From an uncultured Oscillospiraceae bacterium (GTDB taxonomy: Bacteria; Bacillota; Clostridia; Oscillospirales; Ruminococcaceae), in NCBI GenBank assembly GCA_949298535.1, contig CASFXA010000054.1, positions 1 to 33,279 of the forward strand: DNA of 33,279 nt, given 5' to 3'. The position numbers were made by a program, and so were the translations under genes. The notes beneath the pieces were generated by a model that searched no databases, was not told the DNA's origin, and saw only the letters and a program-made list of their open reading frames with translations. Every line of letters begins with the position of its first letter. Position 1 is the stretch's first letter. Positions 6,893 through 14,199 of the stretch are shown one piece after another.

Positions 6893-7772
6893 GATTATCA
6901 CCGACTCCGCCGCCGACATTCCCGCCAAAGAACTGGCCGAGGGCCAAATTGAGATCATGTCCATCCCCATCACCGTGGACGGTGTTACCTATCGCGAAGG
7001 CAGGGACTTTACAAGCGAGGAATATTACCAGATGCTGGCTGCCGCCAAGAGCATCCCGGTTCACGCCCAGGTGACCATGCTGGAATACAGCGAAGCCTTC
7101 CGCAAGGCCATCAAGGAAGGATACAACAACATCATCTGCGTCACCATCACCTCCAAGGGCTCCGGGATGTATGACGCCGCTTGCCTGGCCAAAAAGGTGA
7201 TTCTGGAGGAGCAGCCGGTGCTGGCGGAGGAAGTGACCATCGACGTCATCGACTCCAAAGGATACACCTATGTTTACGGCCTGGCCGTGGTGGCCGCTGC
7301 CCGGGCTGTGAAGGAAGGAAAAAGCCGGGATCAGGTGCTGGAAGTCCTCCGGCAGCACCTGGATGGCTATCAAGCTATTGTGGGGCTGACCAATCTCAGC
7401 TATGCCAAACACAGCGGACGCATCACCACCGTGGCCGCTTTCGTCGGGGAAGTGATGGGCTTCCGGCCTATTCTGCGGCTGGTGGATGGCGAACTGAAAA
7501 CAGAGGCCAAGGTTCGGGGCGACGGCAAGCTGATTGAAGCGCTGGCACAAAAATTCCTGGAGGAATCAGTCAGCGATGGCCGACCCTATTACATCATCTG
7601 CGCCGACTGCATGGACAACGCTCAGGAACTGAAAAAGCTCATCAGTAAGGGCAGCCGCATCAAATGCGCCGGCATCTACCGCATCGGCGGCGCGGTGACC
7701 ACCAACGCGGGCCCTACGGTTTTTGGTTTCATTATGCCCAAAGCCATTTTCCCCGCCAAAAACGAAGCCTGA
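6885..7772 (+). CDS. DegV family lipid-binding protein (FakB-like)
   Basis: A 295-residue DegV-fold protein. Family members bind a fatty acid in a deep tunnel and serve as the acyl carrier for FakA. Recognisable blocks are IKIITDSAADIP at the N-terminus, VTITSKGSGMYDAA (about 86-98) with Ser93 at the usual anchoring position, the LSYAKHSGRI helix (171-180) and FRPIL (193-197). Two other anchors differ: family members usually have TSQ where this has His60-Ala61-Gln62, and a His-x-Gly-Pro-Gly loop where this has Asn274-Ala-Gly-Pro-Thr. The ligand may therefore not be an ordinary fatty acid. The TTG start at 6885 has GGAGG 9 nt upstream and overlaps trmL. fakA in the same window is the likely partner, but that is inference. 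Confidence 0.88.
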   Translation: MIKIITDSAADIPAKELAEGQIEIMSIPITVDGVTYREGRDFTSEEYYQMLAAAKSIPVHAQVTMLEYSEAFRKAIKEGYNNIICVTITSKGSGMYDAACLAKKVILEEQPVLAEEVTIDVIDSKGYTYVYGLAVVAAARAVKEGKSRDQVLEVLRQHLDGYQAIVGLTNLSYAKHSGRITTVAAFVGEVMGFRPILRLVDGELKTEAKVRGDGKLIEALAQKFLEESVSDGRPYYIICADCMDNAQELKKLISKGSRIKCAGIYRIGGAVTTNAGPTVFGFIMPKAIFPAKNEA

Positions 7773-7885
7773 TTTCCTGCCGGCAGCAAAAGCTGTCTTT
7801 CCCGGGAGGATTGGCGCGGGGCTTTCTTCGTCCGGATGTTTTCCGGAATTTTGCCGGATCCTTCTGAGCTCCTGAGCCAAAAACA

Positions 7886-7941
7886 AAACGCCGCCCTGAC
7901 GGAAACCGATTCGGTTTGCCCTCCAGCGCGGCGTTTATTTT
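7886..7941. terminator. bidirectional terminator between converging genes
   Basis: The arms AAACGCCGC (7886-7894) and GCGGCGTTT (7928-7936) form a 9-bp stem enclosing a second small hairpin (AAACCG/CGGTTT, 7903-7917). The plus strand continues TTATTTTTTT and the minus strand TTTTGTTTTT, so it can end both the degV transcript and the minus-strand gene at 7951. Confidence 0.85.
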
Positions 7942-7950
7942 TTTATGGGC

Positions 7951-8460
7951 TCACCATTCGGTTTGAACCTTGGAAGGAGCGCAGCGGCGGATGGCATCCA
8001 CCATTCTTTGATCCGGCTCGAAAATCACTCGAGTCAACCCATTCTCTCCCCGCAGCAGCAAGAACCACCGTCCGTCGGCATTGGGGGCGGAAGCTGCATC
8101 CAGCACCCGGACACAGGAACGGGACAGCTCGCTTTGGTACCGGGGGGACAAAGGGGCCATCAGTTCCAGCCGTTCCCGCAGGTTCGCTTCCAGCTGATTT
8201 TTCCGCCGCCGCTGTCCATAGATGGCGTCCACCGTCAGCTCCCCGTTGGAGAGGGAATATTCATATTCCACATTGGTGATGGTCCACAGGTACCAGCCTC
8301 CCGCCACTGCTACAGCCACCAGCAGGGGGACCCAAATGGGGCTGATCATCATGGAAACAAGAAGCAGCACCACTACCGCCAGGGCAATCAGCGCCTTGAT
8401 CGCCATTTCCTTCGGGCCCATTTTTCTGGCGACCAGGCGTTCTATAAATACATCGTCCAT
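7951..8460 (-). CDS. small membrane protein of unknown function (DUF6106-like)
   Basis: A 169-residue protein with two closely spaced hydrophobic segments (about residues 22-40 and 43-61) and a soluble C-terminal domain of about 105 residues. The C-terminal part contains an EYEYSLSNGELTVDAIYGQRRRK strand-rich stretch that resembles a short PH-like fold. From memory it resembles the DUF6106 family found in Clostridia; this is recognition, not a search. Both ends of the C-terminal domain would face the cytoplasm if the two helices form a hairpin. The ATG at 8460 has AAGGAG 10 nt upstream and a good promoter at 8493-8521. It is a single-gene unit, converging on degV. No function can be assigned. 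Confidence 0.8.
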   Translation of the reverse strand: MDDVFIERLVARKMGPKEMAIKALIALAVVVLLLVSMMISPIWVPLLVAVAVAGGWYLWTITNVEYEYSLSNGELTVDAIYGQRRRKNQLEANLRERLELMAPLSPRYQSELSRSCVRVLDAASAPNADGRWFLLLRGENGLTRVIFEPDQRMVDAIRRCAPSKVQTEW

Positions 8461-8492
8461 CTCACAGACACTCCTTTATGGGGGATATATTT

Positions 8493-8521
8493 AGTGTAAC
8501 ATGAACTGTCCGCTATTTCAA
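8493..8521 (-). promoter_or_regulatory. promoter of the 7951-8460 membrane protein gene
   Basis: On the minus strand, TTGAAA (8516-8521) and TACACT (8493-8498) are separated by 17 bp, about 35 nt above the start codon. Confidence 0.6.
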
Positions 8522-8591
8522 ACAAATCGGAGATGATTCACAAAATTCGGCCATTTATGCAAATATTCTGCCCCGTTTTTGATAAAACCAC

Positions 8592-8620
8592 TTTTCATTC
8601 CCCCCTTTTGGGGTTATAAT
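8592..8620 (+). promoter_or_regulatory. promoter of the M55 peptidase gene
   Basis: A perfect TATAAT -10 at 8615-8620 is preceded, with 17-bp spacing, by TTTTCA (8592-8597). The gene starts 48 bp downstream. Confidence 0.65.
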
Positions 8621-8667
8621 GGGGTGGAAATTTTTCCGGCCTTTTGCCGGTACAGGGAGGCTCTGCC

Positions 8668-9468
8668 ATGAAAATTTTTATCAGCAGCGATATTGAAGGC
8701 ACCACCGGTATCACCAATTGGGACGAGACAGAGAAGAACGCCCCCTCCTACGGCTATTTTGCCGCCCAGATGACCAAAGAGGTGTCGGCGGTTTGTACCG
8801 GCGCCCTGGATGCCGGCGCAGATGCCATCCTCATCAAGGATGCCCATGATTCCGCCCGGAACCTGGACCCCTCCGCTCTGCCCCGTCAGGCCCGGGTGCT
8901 GCGGGGATGGACCGGAGATCTGCTGTGCATGATGAGCGGCATCGACACCGACAGCTTTGACGCCGCCATCATGACCGGTTATCACAGCGGCGCGGGATGC
9001 AGCGGAAATCCTCTTTCCCACACAGACAGCCGCAAAAACGAGTGGGTTACCCTTAATGGTCAGCGAATGAGCGAATTCACCCTCAACGCTTTGACAGCGG
9101 GCTATTATCATGTTCCGGTGGTTCTGGTCAGCGGCGATGAGGCTCTTTGCGAATATGCCAAAAGCTGGATCCCCGGCATCTCCACAGTGGCCACCAATCG
9201 GGGCATCGGCGGCGCTTGCCTGGGCCGCCATCCCCAGGAGGTGACAGAGGAGCTGCGGGTTGCCGCCAGAAGGGCCCTCACCGGGGACTTCAGCCGCTGC
9301 CAGGTGCCCATGCCGGAGCATTTCCAGATGACCATCCGCTTCCGGGAGCATCCTTTGGCTTACAGCCGCAGTTTCTATCCTGGGGCCACCCTCTCTGACG
9401 CCAAGGAAGTGTCCTTTGAGACCGACGATTTCATGGAGCTGCTGCGGTTTGCCCATTTTGTGCTGTAA
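8668..9468 (+). CDS. dppA: M55 family D-aminopeptidase (DppA-like)
   Basis: A 266-residue zinc peptidase of family M55, which releases N-terminal D-amino acids such as D-Ala from peptides. The zinc and catalytic residues of Bacillus DppA are all visible with near-identical spacing: Asp8 and Glu10 in SSDIEGTTG, His60 in IKDAHDSARN, His106 in MTGYHSGAG, and Glu136 in GQRMSEFTLNA. The ATG at 8668 follows AGGGAGG with 7-nt spacing. There is no signal peptide, so it acts in the cytoplasm, plausibly on imported or recycled cell-wall peptides. No dpp transport genes are adjacent, unlike in Bacillus; it forms a single-gene unit with its own promoter and terminator. The nearest binding lipoprotein lies 4 kb away on the other strand. 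Confidence 0.93.
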   Translation: MKIFISSDIEGTTGITNWDETEKNAPSYGYFAAQMTKEVSAVCTGALDAGADAILIKDAHDSARNLDPSALPRQARVLRGWTGDLLCMMSGIDTDSFDAAIMTGYHSGAGCSGNPLSHTDSRKNEWVTLNGQRMSEFTLNALTAGYYHVPVVLVSGDEALCEYAKSWIPGISTVATNRGIGGACLGRHPQEVTEELRVAARRALTGDFSRCQVPMPEHFQMTIRFREHPLAYSRSFYPGATLSDAKEVSFETDDFMELLRFAHFVL

Positions 9469-9558
9469 GGGAACTGCACCGCAGAATTCCATTTTCCCAG
9501 CAACCCTTTTGGGCAAAGTGTCCAATCTGCTTCATCGGGAAAACATTTTGCAGTTCGG

Positions 9559-9588
9559 GGCGGCGGCACTTCATGTACCGCCGCCTTT
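9559..9588 (+). terminator. terminator after the M55 peptidase gene
   Basis: GGCGGCGG (9559-9566) pairs with CCGCCGCC (9578-9585) across an 11-nt loop and is followed by TTTCT. It lies 90 bp past the stop; the T tract is short. Confidence 0.55.
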
Positions 9589-9610
9589 CTGGCAGCCCTT
9601 GGGCTGCCAG
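9589..9610. repeat. perfect palindrome adjacent to the terminator
   Basis: CTGGCAGCCC and GGGCTGCCAG are perfect 10-bp inverted arms separated by only TT, starting one base after the previous terminator. On either strand it has no T tract. It may be a second, tandem hairpin stabilising the mRNA 3' end or blocking read-through; no further role is apparent. Confidence 0.6.
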
Positions 9611-9833
9611 TTTCCCCACAGCCAGGAATATCCCTGTCCAACTTTTCCAAAACAAACAGCAGTACAGGTGATACTCCCCCTCTGGGTCCCGAAAATGATT
9701 GGCAAATGCTGTGGCGGCTGTCTGCCCGGCCCAACCGGATTGCTTCTCGCCGAGGAATCGGACCAAAGTTTGATCGCCATCTGGCCGCAGCCTTTCCCCG
9801 CTCTTTTTTCAGATCCGGTTTTCCTTCATTGCA
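9611..9833. other. no recognisable feature
   Basis: This stretch between the M55 peptidase and alaS ends contains only short open frames without ribosome binding sites or recognisable products, and no repeat that I could identify. It is either untranslated sequence or a decayed gene. Confidence 0.5.
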
Positions 9834-9875
9834 AAGGCCCCGCGCCTGGACCAACCAGACGCGGGGCCTTTTTTC
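9834..9875. terminator. strong terminator next to alaS, probably bidirectional
   Basis: AAGGCCCCGCG (9834-9844) and CGCGGGGCCTT (9860-9870) form a perfect 11-bp stem with a 15-nt loop. The plus strand continues with six T residues; on the minus strand (alaS direction) only CCTTTG follows. It lies 16 bp past the alaS stop and also stops anything arriving from the M55 side. Confidence 0.8.
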
Positions 9876-9890
9876 ACCTCCACAGAGGCT

Positions 9891-12539
9891 TTATTTTTTC
9901 AGCATCTCCAGGATGACATTGTCCATCTGAGCGGCAGCTTCCGGAATCTTGGAAGCGTCGCCTACGCCGCCCATGGCGCTGTCGGGACGTCCGCCGCCGC
10001 CGCCGCCGGTGATGGCGGTGATGGCCTTGACCAGCTTGCCGGCATGGACGCCTGCTTTGACCGCGTCGGCGCCGCAGCTGACAGCCACGTTGCCTTTGCC
10101 GTCGCAGACGGTGCCCAGAATGGCGATCATCTCAGGATGGTTGGCCCGGAGGGTATCGCAGAGGGTGCGGAGAGCCTCCGGCTTGGTGCCATCCACGTTG
10201 GCGCAGATGACCCGGAAACCGCCCACCTCTTTGGCGCCGGCGCACAGGCTGTCCACCTTCAGGGAGGCCAGCTTCTGCTCCGCGGCGGCCAAAGCCTTGT
10301 CCCGGGCTTTCAGCTCGGCGGCCATAGCGGTCACACGCTCCGGCAGCTCGGCATGGTTGCCTGCCTTTACAGCGGCGGAAGCATCGGAAAGGAGCTTTTC
10401 GTCCTGATCCAGCACATCCAGCACACCCCAGCCGGTGGTGGCCTCAATACGGCGGATACCGGCGGCTACAGAGGATTCCTTGAGAATCTTGAACAGACCC
10501 AGCTTGGCGGTGTTGTCCACATGGGTGCCGCCGCAGAACTCCAGAGAGCAGTCCTCCATCCGCACCACACGGACGATATTGCCGTACTTCTCACCGAACA
10601 GGGCCATGGCGCCCAGCTTCCGGGCTTCCTCAATGGGCATCTCGGTGGCGGTGACATTGTGAGCGGCCAGGATCATCTCATTGACCTTCCGCTCCACCAG
10701 CTTGATCTCCTCGGCGGTCATGGCGGAGAAGTGAGAGAAGTCGAAACGGCAGGTATGGTCGTCCACATAGGAGCCAGCCTGATGGACATGATTGCCCAGC
10801 ACCGACTGAAGGGCGCTCTGGAGCAGATGGCAGGCGGAGTGGTTGCGCATGATGGCCCGGCGGCGGTCTTTATTCACCTCAGCCTTGACGGTGTCTCCGG
10901 TGGAAAGGATGCCGTGCTTGACCCGGCCCATGTGGGCAAAATATCCGGTAGCGGTCTTTTTGCAGTCCTCCACTTCAAAAACAGTGTCGCCGCAGGTGAT
11001 GACGCCCTTGTCGCCCACCTGGCCGCCGCTTTCAGCATAGAAGGGGGTCTGGGAGAGGATGATGGCGGCCTCGTCCCCTTCACCCACGCTGTCGGTCAGC
11101 TCACCGCTGTAAAGGATGGCCTCCACAGTGGCCTCCGTCTCCATGGTCTGATAACCCACAAAGGTGGAGTGGAGCTCCTTGCCCTTGAGGACGTCCTCGG
11201 TCCAGGCCACATCCCCCAGGGCGGCGCGGGTGGCCTCACGGGCGGTCTCCCGCTGCACCTTCATGCAGGCGTTGAAGGTCTCCTCGTCTACGGTGACGCC
11301 CCGCTCAGCGGCGATCTCCCGGGTCAGATCGATGGGGAAACCATAGGTGTCATAGAGCTTGAAGGCCTCGTCGCCGGGGAACACATCCTTGCCCTCAGCC
11401 TGGAGACGGTCCAGAGTGGCGTTGACCATGGCAAGTCCGCCGTCGATGGTCTTGGCAAAGCGCTCCTCTTCCATCTTGATGACCTTGACGATGTAATCCT
11501 TGTTCTGTACCAGTTCGGGATAGGCGGTCTCGTTCTCCTTGATGACCGTCTCGCATACCTTGTACAGGAAGGGTTCATTGATGCCCAACAGACGGCCATG
11601 GCGGGCAGCCCGGCGAAGGAGGCGGCGCAGGACATAGCCCCGTCCCTCGTTCTGAGGCACCACGCCGTCGCCGATCATGAAGGTGGTGGAGCGGATGTGG
11701 TCGGTGACCACCCGGATGGAGATGTCCTTCTGGGGGTCCTTCTTGTATTCCACGCCGGCGATGGCGCAGATATGCTTCATAATGTTCTGGACGGTATCCA
11801 CCTCAAAGAGGTTGTCCACCCCCTGCATGATGCAGGCCAGACGCTCCAGACCCATGCCGGTGTCGATGTTGGGATGCTCCAGGGGGGCGTAGTGGCCCTC
11901 GCCGTCGGAATTGAACTGGGTAAACACCAGGTTCCAGAACTCCACAAAGCGGTCACAGTCGCAGCCCACATGGCAATCGGGCTTGCCGCAGCCCTTGTCG
12001 GGACCCCGGTCAAAATAGATCTCAGAGCAGGGACCGCAGGGACCGGAACCGATCTCCCAGAAGTTGTCCTCCCGGCCCATGCGGACCATGTGGCTGGGGT
12101 CCACACCCCGGCGCTTGGTCCAGATCTCATAGGCCTCGTCGTCGTCCTCAAAGACGGAGACATACAGCCGGTCCACCGGCAGCTCCAGCACCTTGGTGCA
12201 GAATTCCCAGGCCCAGGTGGTGGCCTCCTCCTTGAAGTAGTCGCCGAAGGAGAAATTGCCCAGCATCTCAAAATAGGTGCCGTGGCGGGCGGTGTGGCCC
12301 ACGTTCTCAATATCGGGGGTGCGGATGCACTTCTGGCAGCTGGTGGCCCGGTGATTGCCGTCAGGCAGCTCCGCCAGACCCATGAAGTATTTCTTCAGGG
12401 GAGCCATGCCGGAGTTGATGAGCAGAAGGCTTGCCTCATCCTGGGGCACCAGGGGGGCGGAGGGAAGGCGGGTGTGGCCCTTGCTCACATAGAAGCTGAG
12501 GAACTTTTCCCGCAGCTCATTGAGTCCTGTCCATTTCAT
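9891..12539 (-). CDS. alaS: alanine--tRNA ligase
   Basis: An 882-residue, full-length AlaRS that charges tRNA-Ala with alanine. The catalytic domain opens with MKWTGLNELREKFLSFY and contains the SAPLVPQDEASLLLINSGM class II block and RTPDIENVGHTARHGTYFEMLGNFSFGDY. The editing domain has the zinc motifs HSACH (near residue 565) and CGGTH (near 667), which clear mischarged Ser or Gly. The C-terminal domain ends in a run of six glycines near residue 842 and a DSAMGG motif. Unusually for this family, a cysteine-rich insert (GCGKPDCHVGCDCDRF) lies near residue 180-195, as seen in several clostridial AlaRS from memory. The ATG at 12539 follows AGAGGAA. Expression is controlled by a T-box leader and a consensus promoter directly upstream. 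Confidence 0.98.
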   Translation of the reverse strand: MKWTGLNELREKFLSFYVSKGHTRLPSAPLVPQDEASLLLINSGMAPLKKYFMGLAELPDGNHRATSCQKCIRTPDIENVGHTARHGTYFEMLGNFSFGDYFKEEATTWAWEFCTKVLELPVDRLYVSVFEDDDEAYEIWTKRRGVDPSHMVRMGREDNFWEIGSGPCGPCSEIYFDRGPDKGCGKPDCHVGCDCDRFVEFWNLVFTQFNSDGEGHYAPLEHPNIDTGMGLERLACIMQGVDNLFEVDTVQNIMKHICAIAGVEYKKDPQKDISIRVVTDHIRSTTFMIGDGVVPQNEGRGYVLRRLLRRAARHGRLLGINEPFLYKVCETVIKENETAYPELVQNKDYIVKVIKMEEERFAKTIDGGLAMVNATLDRLQAEGKDVFPGDEAFKLYDTYGFPIDLTREIAAERGVTVDEETFNACMKVQRETAREATRAALGDVAWTEDVLKGKELHSTFVGYQTMETEATVEAILYSGELTDSVGEGDEAAIILSQTPFYAESGGQVGDKGVITCGDTVFEVEDCKKTATGYFAHMGRVKHGILSTGDTVKAEVNKDRRRAIMRNHSACHLLQSALQSVLGNHVHQAGSYVDDHTCRFDFSHFSAMTAEEIKLVERKVNEMILAAHNVTATEMPIEEARKLGAMALFGEKYGNIVRVVRMEDCSLEFCGGTHVDNTAKLGLFKILKESSVAAGIRRIEATTGWGVLDVLDQDEKLLSDASAAVKAGNHAELPERVTAMAAELKARDKALAAAEQKLASLKVDSLCAGAKEVGGFRVICANVDGTKPEALRTLCDTLRANHPEMIAILGTVCDGKGNVAVSCGADAVKAGVHAGKLVKAITAITGGGGGGRPDSAMGGVGDASKIPEAAAQMDNVILEMLKK

Positions 12540-12606
12540 GTGACGATTCCTCTCTTTGTTTATAATTTGATGGAGTTGCAGATGGAAAATCAGGCTGTGG
12601 GGCAAC

Positions 12607-12850
12607 AAAAAAAGCCTCCATCCCCGCCGCTGCCGGCTCAAGGGACGAAAGCCTCGCTTCCGTGGTACCACCCAAATTGCGCCCAAAGGACGCCTCTTTC
12701 GGGACTGTAACGGGTCCGCCCGTGCCGCTCCTCGCGGCAAGGCTCGGGGTTGGCTGACAAAGATACCGGCCAAAGGCTTTCAGCCATGGCCCTTTTCTCT
12801 GGATGCCGGTGGGCTTTGTCTCTTCCCTTCCACGCCTGATTCCATATCTA
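12607..12850 (-). promoter_or_regulatory. T-box riboswitch leader of alaS
   Basis: A T-box senses uncharged tRNA and allows read-through only when charging is low. The hallmark antiterminator sequence AATTTGGGTGGTACCACG is on the minus strand at 12678-12661. Downstream, arms at 12642-12652 and 12614-12625 form a terminator stem of about 11 pairs (several G-U), followed by seven T residues (12613-12607). Upstream, GACAAAG/CTTTGTC and CCGGC/GCCGG arms form a short Stem I with a GGCTGAAAGCC hairpin inside. Position before alaS implies an Ala (GCN) specifier; a GCC lies in the 3' side of Stem I, but I cannot place the specifier loop with certainty. The Stem I looks short. Confidence 0.9.
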
Positions 12851-12856
12851 TTCGAC

Positions 12857-12885
12857 ATTATACTCTGGGGTTTTTCTCCTGTCAA
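12857..12885 (-). promoter_or_regulatory. consensus sigma-A promoter of alaS
   Basis: On the minus strand, TTGACA (12880-12885), 17 bp, then TATAAT (12857-12862): a perfect match to consensus. Transcription would start near 12850, giving a leader of about 310 nt that contains the T-box. Confidence 0.9.
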
Positions 12886-12943
12886 GGCGCATTTTCACCC
12901 TTTTTCCCCCTGTCCGGCCCTTCCTTTTGGAGGCTTTGCCGTG

Positions 12944-12949
12944 TATAAT
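12944..12949 (+). promoter_or_regulatory. possible -10 element of the zinc-ribbon gene
   Basis: A perfect TATAAT lies 48 bp above the start, but the matching -35 position reads TTCCTT and is weak, so this is only a candidate. Confidence 0.35.
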
Positions 12950-12996
12950 AAAAAAGTAAGGTTTGCCATCCCTCCACAGAAAGGACTGAATTCTTC

Positions 12997-13422
12997 ATGG
13001 CCCTGTTTCTCCGCTGCCAAAGCTGCGGCAAGCGCTATGATTATCAAAAGGACGAAATCTGCCCCAAATGCGGCGCCTATAACAGCCCCAACGACGACCA
13101 GCGTCTGGCTTTGGAGAGGCAGATTCTCCAGGAGCGGATCCGCCGGGAAAATCTGCCGGACTGCACCCCTGAGTGTATGCCCCAGGGCTATGGCGGCCAC
13201 AGTCATTCCAGCCGTCCTCAGACGGTCCGGCGGCAGCAAAGCGCCAGTCAGTGGCAGTCCGCCCAGGCCCAGAAAGCCCGCCGGGCCCAGGTGGTACGAA
13301 AGGAACAGGCGGAAAACGTAGGAAACAAGAAGGGCTGCGGCTGTGCCTTGGTGGTTATGATTCTGGTGCTGTTCTGGATGCTGCCTATTCTTCTGGACGC
13401 TTTGACCATGCTGTTTTATTGA
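12997..13422 (+). CDS. zinc-ribbon protein with C-terminal membrane anchor
   Basis: A 141-residue protein. Residues 7-25 form a treble-clef/zinc-ribbon with two CxxC pairs (Cys7/Cys10 and Cys22/Cys25). A charged, Gln- and Arg-rich middle (about 35-108) is probably helical or disordered, and a hydrophobic segment from about 113 to 138 anchors it in the membrane with the ribbon in the cytoplasm. The ATG at 12997 has AAAGGA about 11 nt upstream. It is a stand-alone gene divergent from alaS and overlapping the end of spoIIR by 7 bp on the opposite strand. Zinc-ribbon plus tail-anchor proteins are common in Clostridia, with no known function; I do not recognise a named family. Confidence 0.8.
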   Translation: MALFLRCQSCGKRYDYQKDEICPKCGAYNSPNDDQRLALERQILQERIRRENLPDCTPECMPQGYGGHSHSSRPQTVRRQQSASQWQSAQAQKARRAQVVRKEQAENVGNKKGCGCALVVMILVLFWMLPILLDALTMLFY

Positions 13423-14084
13423 GTGGGGGCCGGACTGATCCCCGCTTCCCCTGCGTCCGTTTCCACAGGGGTCTCCTTTCCAAAGAAATGATCCCAAAGG
13501 CCCTCTGCCGCCTCCACCACCGCGAAGGAGAGTTGATAGGGCTGCTCCTCAGAGAGGTCCCGGATCTCCTGGGTCAGCTGCGGGTCCGGGTCCGCCGCCG
13601 CCCCGACGCACAGGGGCGGGAACATGACGCACCACCAGTTTTGTCCCTGCCCCTGGCCGATGGTCAGCCGCAGAGCGTCGTATTCCCCCGCCGGAAGGGT
13701 GACATCCTCATAAACCCGGGTATTAAAGTACATATGGACCAGCTCCGCCTTCACCGGATCGCCGCAGCCACGCTGTTTCAGGGTGGCTTCCGCGATCCGT
13801 TCTATTTCCTCCAGCTTCTCCGCGGCCTGAAGCTCCGCCCGGGAGAGGGTGGCCGCCCCTTCAAAAAGCCTTTCGCTCTCCGCCAACAGGGCATCCCGGA
13901 CCGCCAGTTTATTGGCTTGATCCTCCGGACTGTCAGAGGCCGCCAGGATATGAAGGCGGAACACCTCGCCGCGGATCTGGGCGCACTCCTTCCAGAAATT
14001 CCAAAGGGGCAGCAGCAGCGTCGCCAGCAGCAGTCCCAAAATCAGCGCCCGGTCCAGCCGGTCCTCCCAATGATTCTGTTTCAT
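13416..14084 (-). CDS. spoIIR: stage II sporulation protein R
   Basis: A 222-residue SpoIIR, the forespore-secreted signal that triggers SpoIIGA to cleave pro-sigma-E in the mother cell. Residues 14-30 are a membrane/signal segment. The conserved blocks follow: VFRLHILAASDSPEDQANKL (about 41-60), VRDALLAESERL, then VYEDVTLPAGEYDALRLTIG and the diagnostic GQGQNWWCVMFPPLC (about 144-160). The start ATG at 14084 lacks a good ribosome binding site: only a GGGA 12 nt upstream, and that GGGA lies in the 3' arm of a terminator hairpin. No sigma-F promoter was apparent. The gene overlaps the tail of the convergent zinc-ribbon gene by 7 bp with no terminator between them. Confidence 0.96.
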   Translation of the reverse strand: MKQNHWEDRLDRALILGLLLATLLLPLWNFWKECAQIRGEVFRLHILAASDSPEDQANKLAVRDALLAESERLFEGAATLSRAELQAAEKLEEIERIAEATLKQRGCGDPVKAELVHMYFNTRVYEDVTLPAGEYDALRLTIGQGQGQNWWCVMFPPLCVGAAADPDPQLTQEIRDLSEEQPYQLSFAVVEAAEGLWDHFFGKETPVETDAGEAGISPAPTQ

Positions 14085-14087
14085 TAT

Positions 14088-14138
14088 AAAAAACCGTCCC
14101 TTCTTCGCTGTCTGAGAGAAGTATGGGACGGTTTTTTT
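14088..14138 (-). terminator. terminator between the DUF362 gene and spoIIR
   Basis: GGGACGGTTTTTT (14125-14137) and AAAAAACCGTCCC (14088-14100) form a perfect 13-bp stem with a 24-nt loop. On the minus strand the stem ends in six T residues, followed after three bases by the spoIIR ATG. It would isolate spoIIR from the upstream gene. Confidence 0.85.
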
Positions 14139-14199
14139 GATTCTATTCCAGAAAGGCTATTTCAGGCCCATCGACCCGGTCATTTTCCTTCCGCCGCTG

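Noticed and set aside
9431-9766. Minus-strand 111-codon open frame between the M55 gene and alaS
   Set aside because: It covers the terminator hairpins and the end of the M55 gene, has no ribosome binding site and no recognisable product.
9611-9833. Weak resemblance to a cobalamin riboswitch on the minus strand (GCCGCCACAG with a later GTATCACCTG)
   Set aside because: Core B12-box bases do not match, and no downstream gene on that strand would be controlled.
10044-12710. Long plus-strand open frame (888 codons) opposite alaS
   Set aside because: Antisense shadow of alaS and its T-box; His/Gly/Val-rich translation with no recognisable domain.
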